Virus record (IMG/VR): IMGVR_UViG_3300032360_000037
Location: 1 to 29,352 of that record
Length of the DNA stretch: 29,352 nucleotides
Source: a virus
Reading direction: 5' to 3' (one strand)
This document shows, in pieces, positions 27,066 to 29,352 of the stretch. The position numbers were made by a program, and so were the translations under genes. Position 1 is the stretch's first letter, and every line of letters begins with the position of its first letter. The notes under the pieces are model-generated. The model saw only the letters and a list, made by a program, of their open reading frames with translations. It was not told the DNA's origin and did no database searches.

Positions 27066-27671
27066 TTAACAGAAAGGGACATATTGGTTTCCAACTGGAG
27101 TATTCCAATTCTCCCACCAATTGTGAAATCCTAAAATATCGAAAGCAAGAGTGATACGAGGATGCTCCGATTCGTTTGGAGATGACCTATGTTCAGTCAA
27201 CATATCACTTATAATGTGACCACATCCCTGTTTAGAAGGTATTGTATGGATAATCTCTTTATTTTGGTCTCTATATTCAGTATATGAGTCTCCAGAGGCA
27301 TTAACTACCACAACACCATGAAACATATGAGGTGAAACATTACTACAGTGAGAATGCCACCCTATTCTATCTCCCTTTTCAAAGATATTCACCCATCCAT
27401 GAAACATATGAGGGATACTAGTATCCACTCCTATCTCTTCTTTCTTGTCAAAAAACTGTTCTCTCACTTGATAAAATATATCATAAAAATTCTTTTCTGG
27501 GAAAGTTGCCCAGTTATATTGGATACTATCGTATACCCAATCGTCTCTCTCAATAGTTTCTCTACCTTCTGGACTAAGAATAAATCTTTCAACTGCATCC
27601 CAGTCTACTCCTAACTCTTCTATAGGAGTTATGTGTCCAAATTCTTTATTGCTTTCTGGGACTCTATCCAT
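27066..27671 (-). CDS. 2OG-Fe(II) oxygenase superfamily protein
   Basis: A 201-residue protein resembling the putative 2OG-Fe(II) oxygenase family seen often in marine phages: IGWHSHCSNVSPHMFHGVVVVN (H106, H108), then DSYTEYRD, PSKQGCGHIISDMLTEHRSS (H161) and HPRITLAFDIL (R172). The first metal site reads HxH rather than HxD. If active, it would hydroxylate an unknown substrate. It lies between the large terminase and the sheath gene, 6 bp after the terminase stop, so it is probably expressed late with virion genes and may modify a structural protein. Confidence 0.7.
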   Translation of the reverse strand: MDRVPESNKEFGHITPIEELGVDWDAVERFILSPEGRETIERDDWVYDSIQYNWATFPEKNFYDIFYQVREQFFDKKEEIGVDTSIPHMFHGWVNIFEKGDRIGWHSHCSNVSPHMFHGVVVVNASGDSYTEYRDQNKEIIHTIPSKQGCGHIISDMLTEHRSSPNESEHPRITLAFDILGFHNWWENWNTPVGNQYVPFC

Positions 27672-27677
27672 AATATA

Positions 27678-29284
<1,607 letters not shown>

Positions 29285-29288
<4 letters not shown>

Positions 29289-29352
29289 TTTTCTTCTTCA
29301 ATAGTTTTTGTAATTCTGATGTAGAACCTACGAAGAGCTGATTTGTTGTATT
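29285..29352 (-). CDS. 16: Terminase small subunit gp16, C-terminal end only
   Basis: The last 21 codons of a frame that enters from beyond the window edge, ending SALRRFYIRITKTIEEEK and a TGA that overlaps the gp17 ATG as ATGA. Gene 16 (small terminase, which recognises DNA for packaging) precedes gene 17 in T4-like phages, and the basic then acidic helical end fits. Too little is visible for a sequence-based identification; the call rests on position. Confidence 0.6.

Overview
The window is a stretch of a T4-like marine myovirus genome. It is strongly A+T rich, and every convincing gene is on the minus strand, so transcription runs from high to low coordinates. The core genes keep the order known from marine T4-like phages (cyanomyoviruses and pelagimyophages): gp16-17-18-19-20-67-68-21-22-23, then uvsY-uvsW-55-47-46, then 45-44. 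The low GC, the lack of visible photosynthesis genes, and the presence of alphaproteobacterial-type genes (CobS/CobT-like, Coq4-like) suggest a phage of an alphaproteobacterium such as SAR11. That host call is an inference; a cyanobacterial host is not excluded. No tRNA genes or CRISPR arrays were seen.

Reading in the direction of transcription, 29352 to 18911 is the late virion region: end of small terminase, large terminase, a 2OG-Fe(II) oxygenase-like protein, tail sheath, tail tube, portal, two small prohead-core proteins (one clearly gp67-like), prohead protease, scaffold and major capsid protein. T4-type late promoters (TATAAATA) sit before the portal, the scaffold gene, the gene after the capsid, and a tail-tube-like gene. 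Intrinsic terminators follow the capsid gene and the small gene after it.

18478 to 11052 holds a second tail-tube-like protein with a 44-codon gene in front of it, then the recombination and transcription block: UvsY, a prolyl-4-hydroxylase-like oxygenase, UvsW helicase, a possible Sm-fold protein, the late sigma factor gp55, and the gp47/gp46 nuclease.

11055 to 1587 is an accessory island placed between gp46 and gp45. It carries a sulfotransferase-like protein, two more 2OG-Fe(II) oxygenases, peptide deformylase, a Coq4-like protein with a tiny membrane protein in front of it, a CobT-like VWA/HExxH protein, a small membrane protein, a CobS-like AAA+ ATPase, several small unknown genes, an endonuclease VII and a DUF3310-like protein. 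The window ends with the sliding clamp gp45 and most of the clamp loader gp44.

The most notable regulatory signal is a repeated layout: at least five sigma70-like promoters and two late promoters place the -10 element only 5-7 nt before an ATG that mostly lacks a Shine-Dalgarno sequence. This predicts leaderless or nearly leaderless mRNAs as a general expression strategy. Two of these promoters also share an identical 16-bp spacer sequence. A GC-rich, strongly structured element in front of the endonuclease VII gene, which also contains a 55-codon open frame, is the least explained piece of sequence here.
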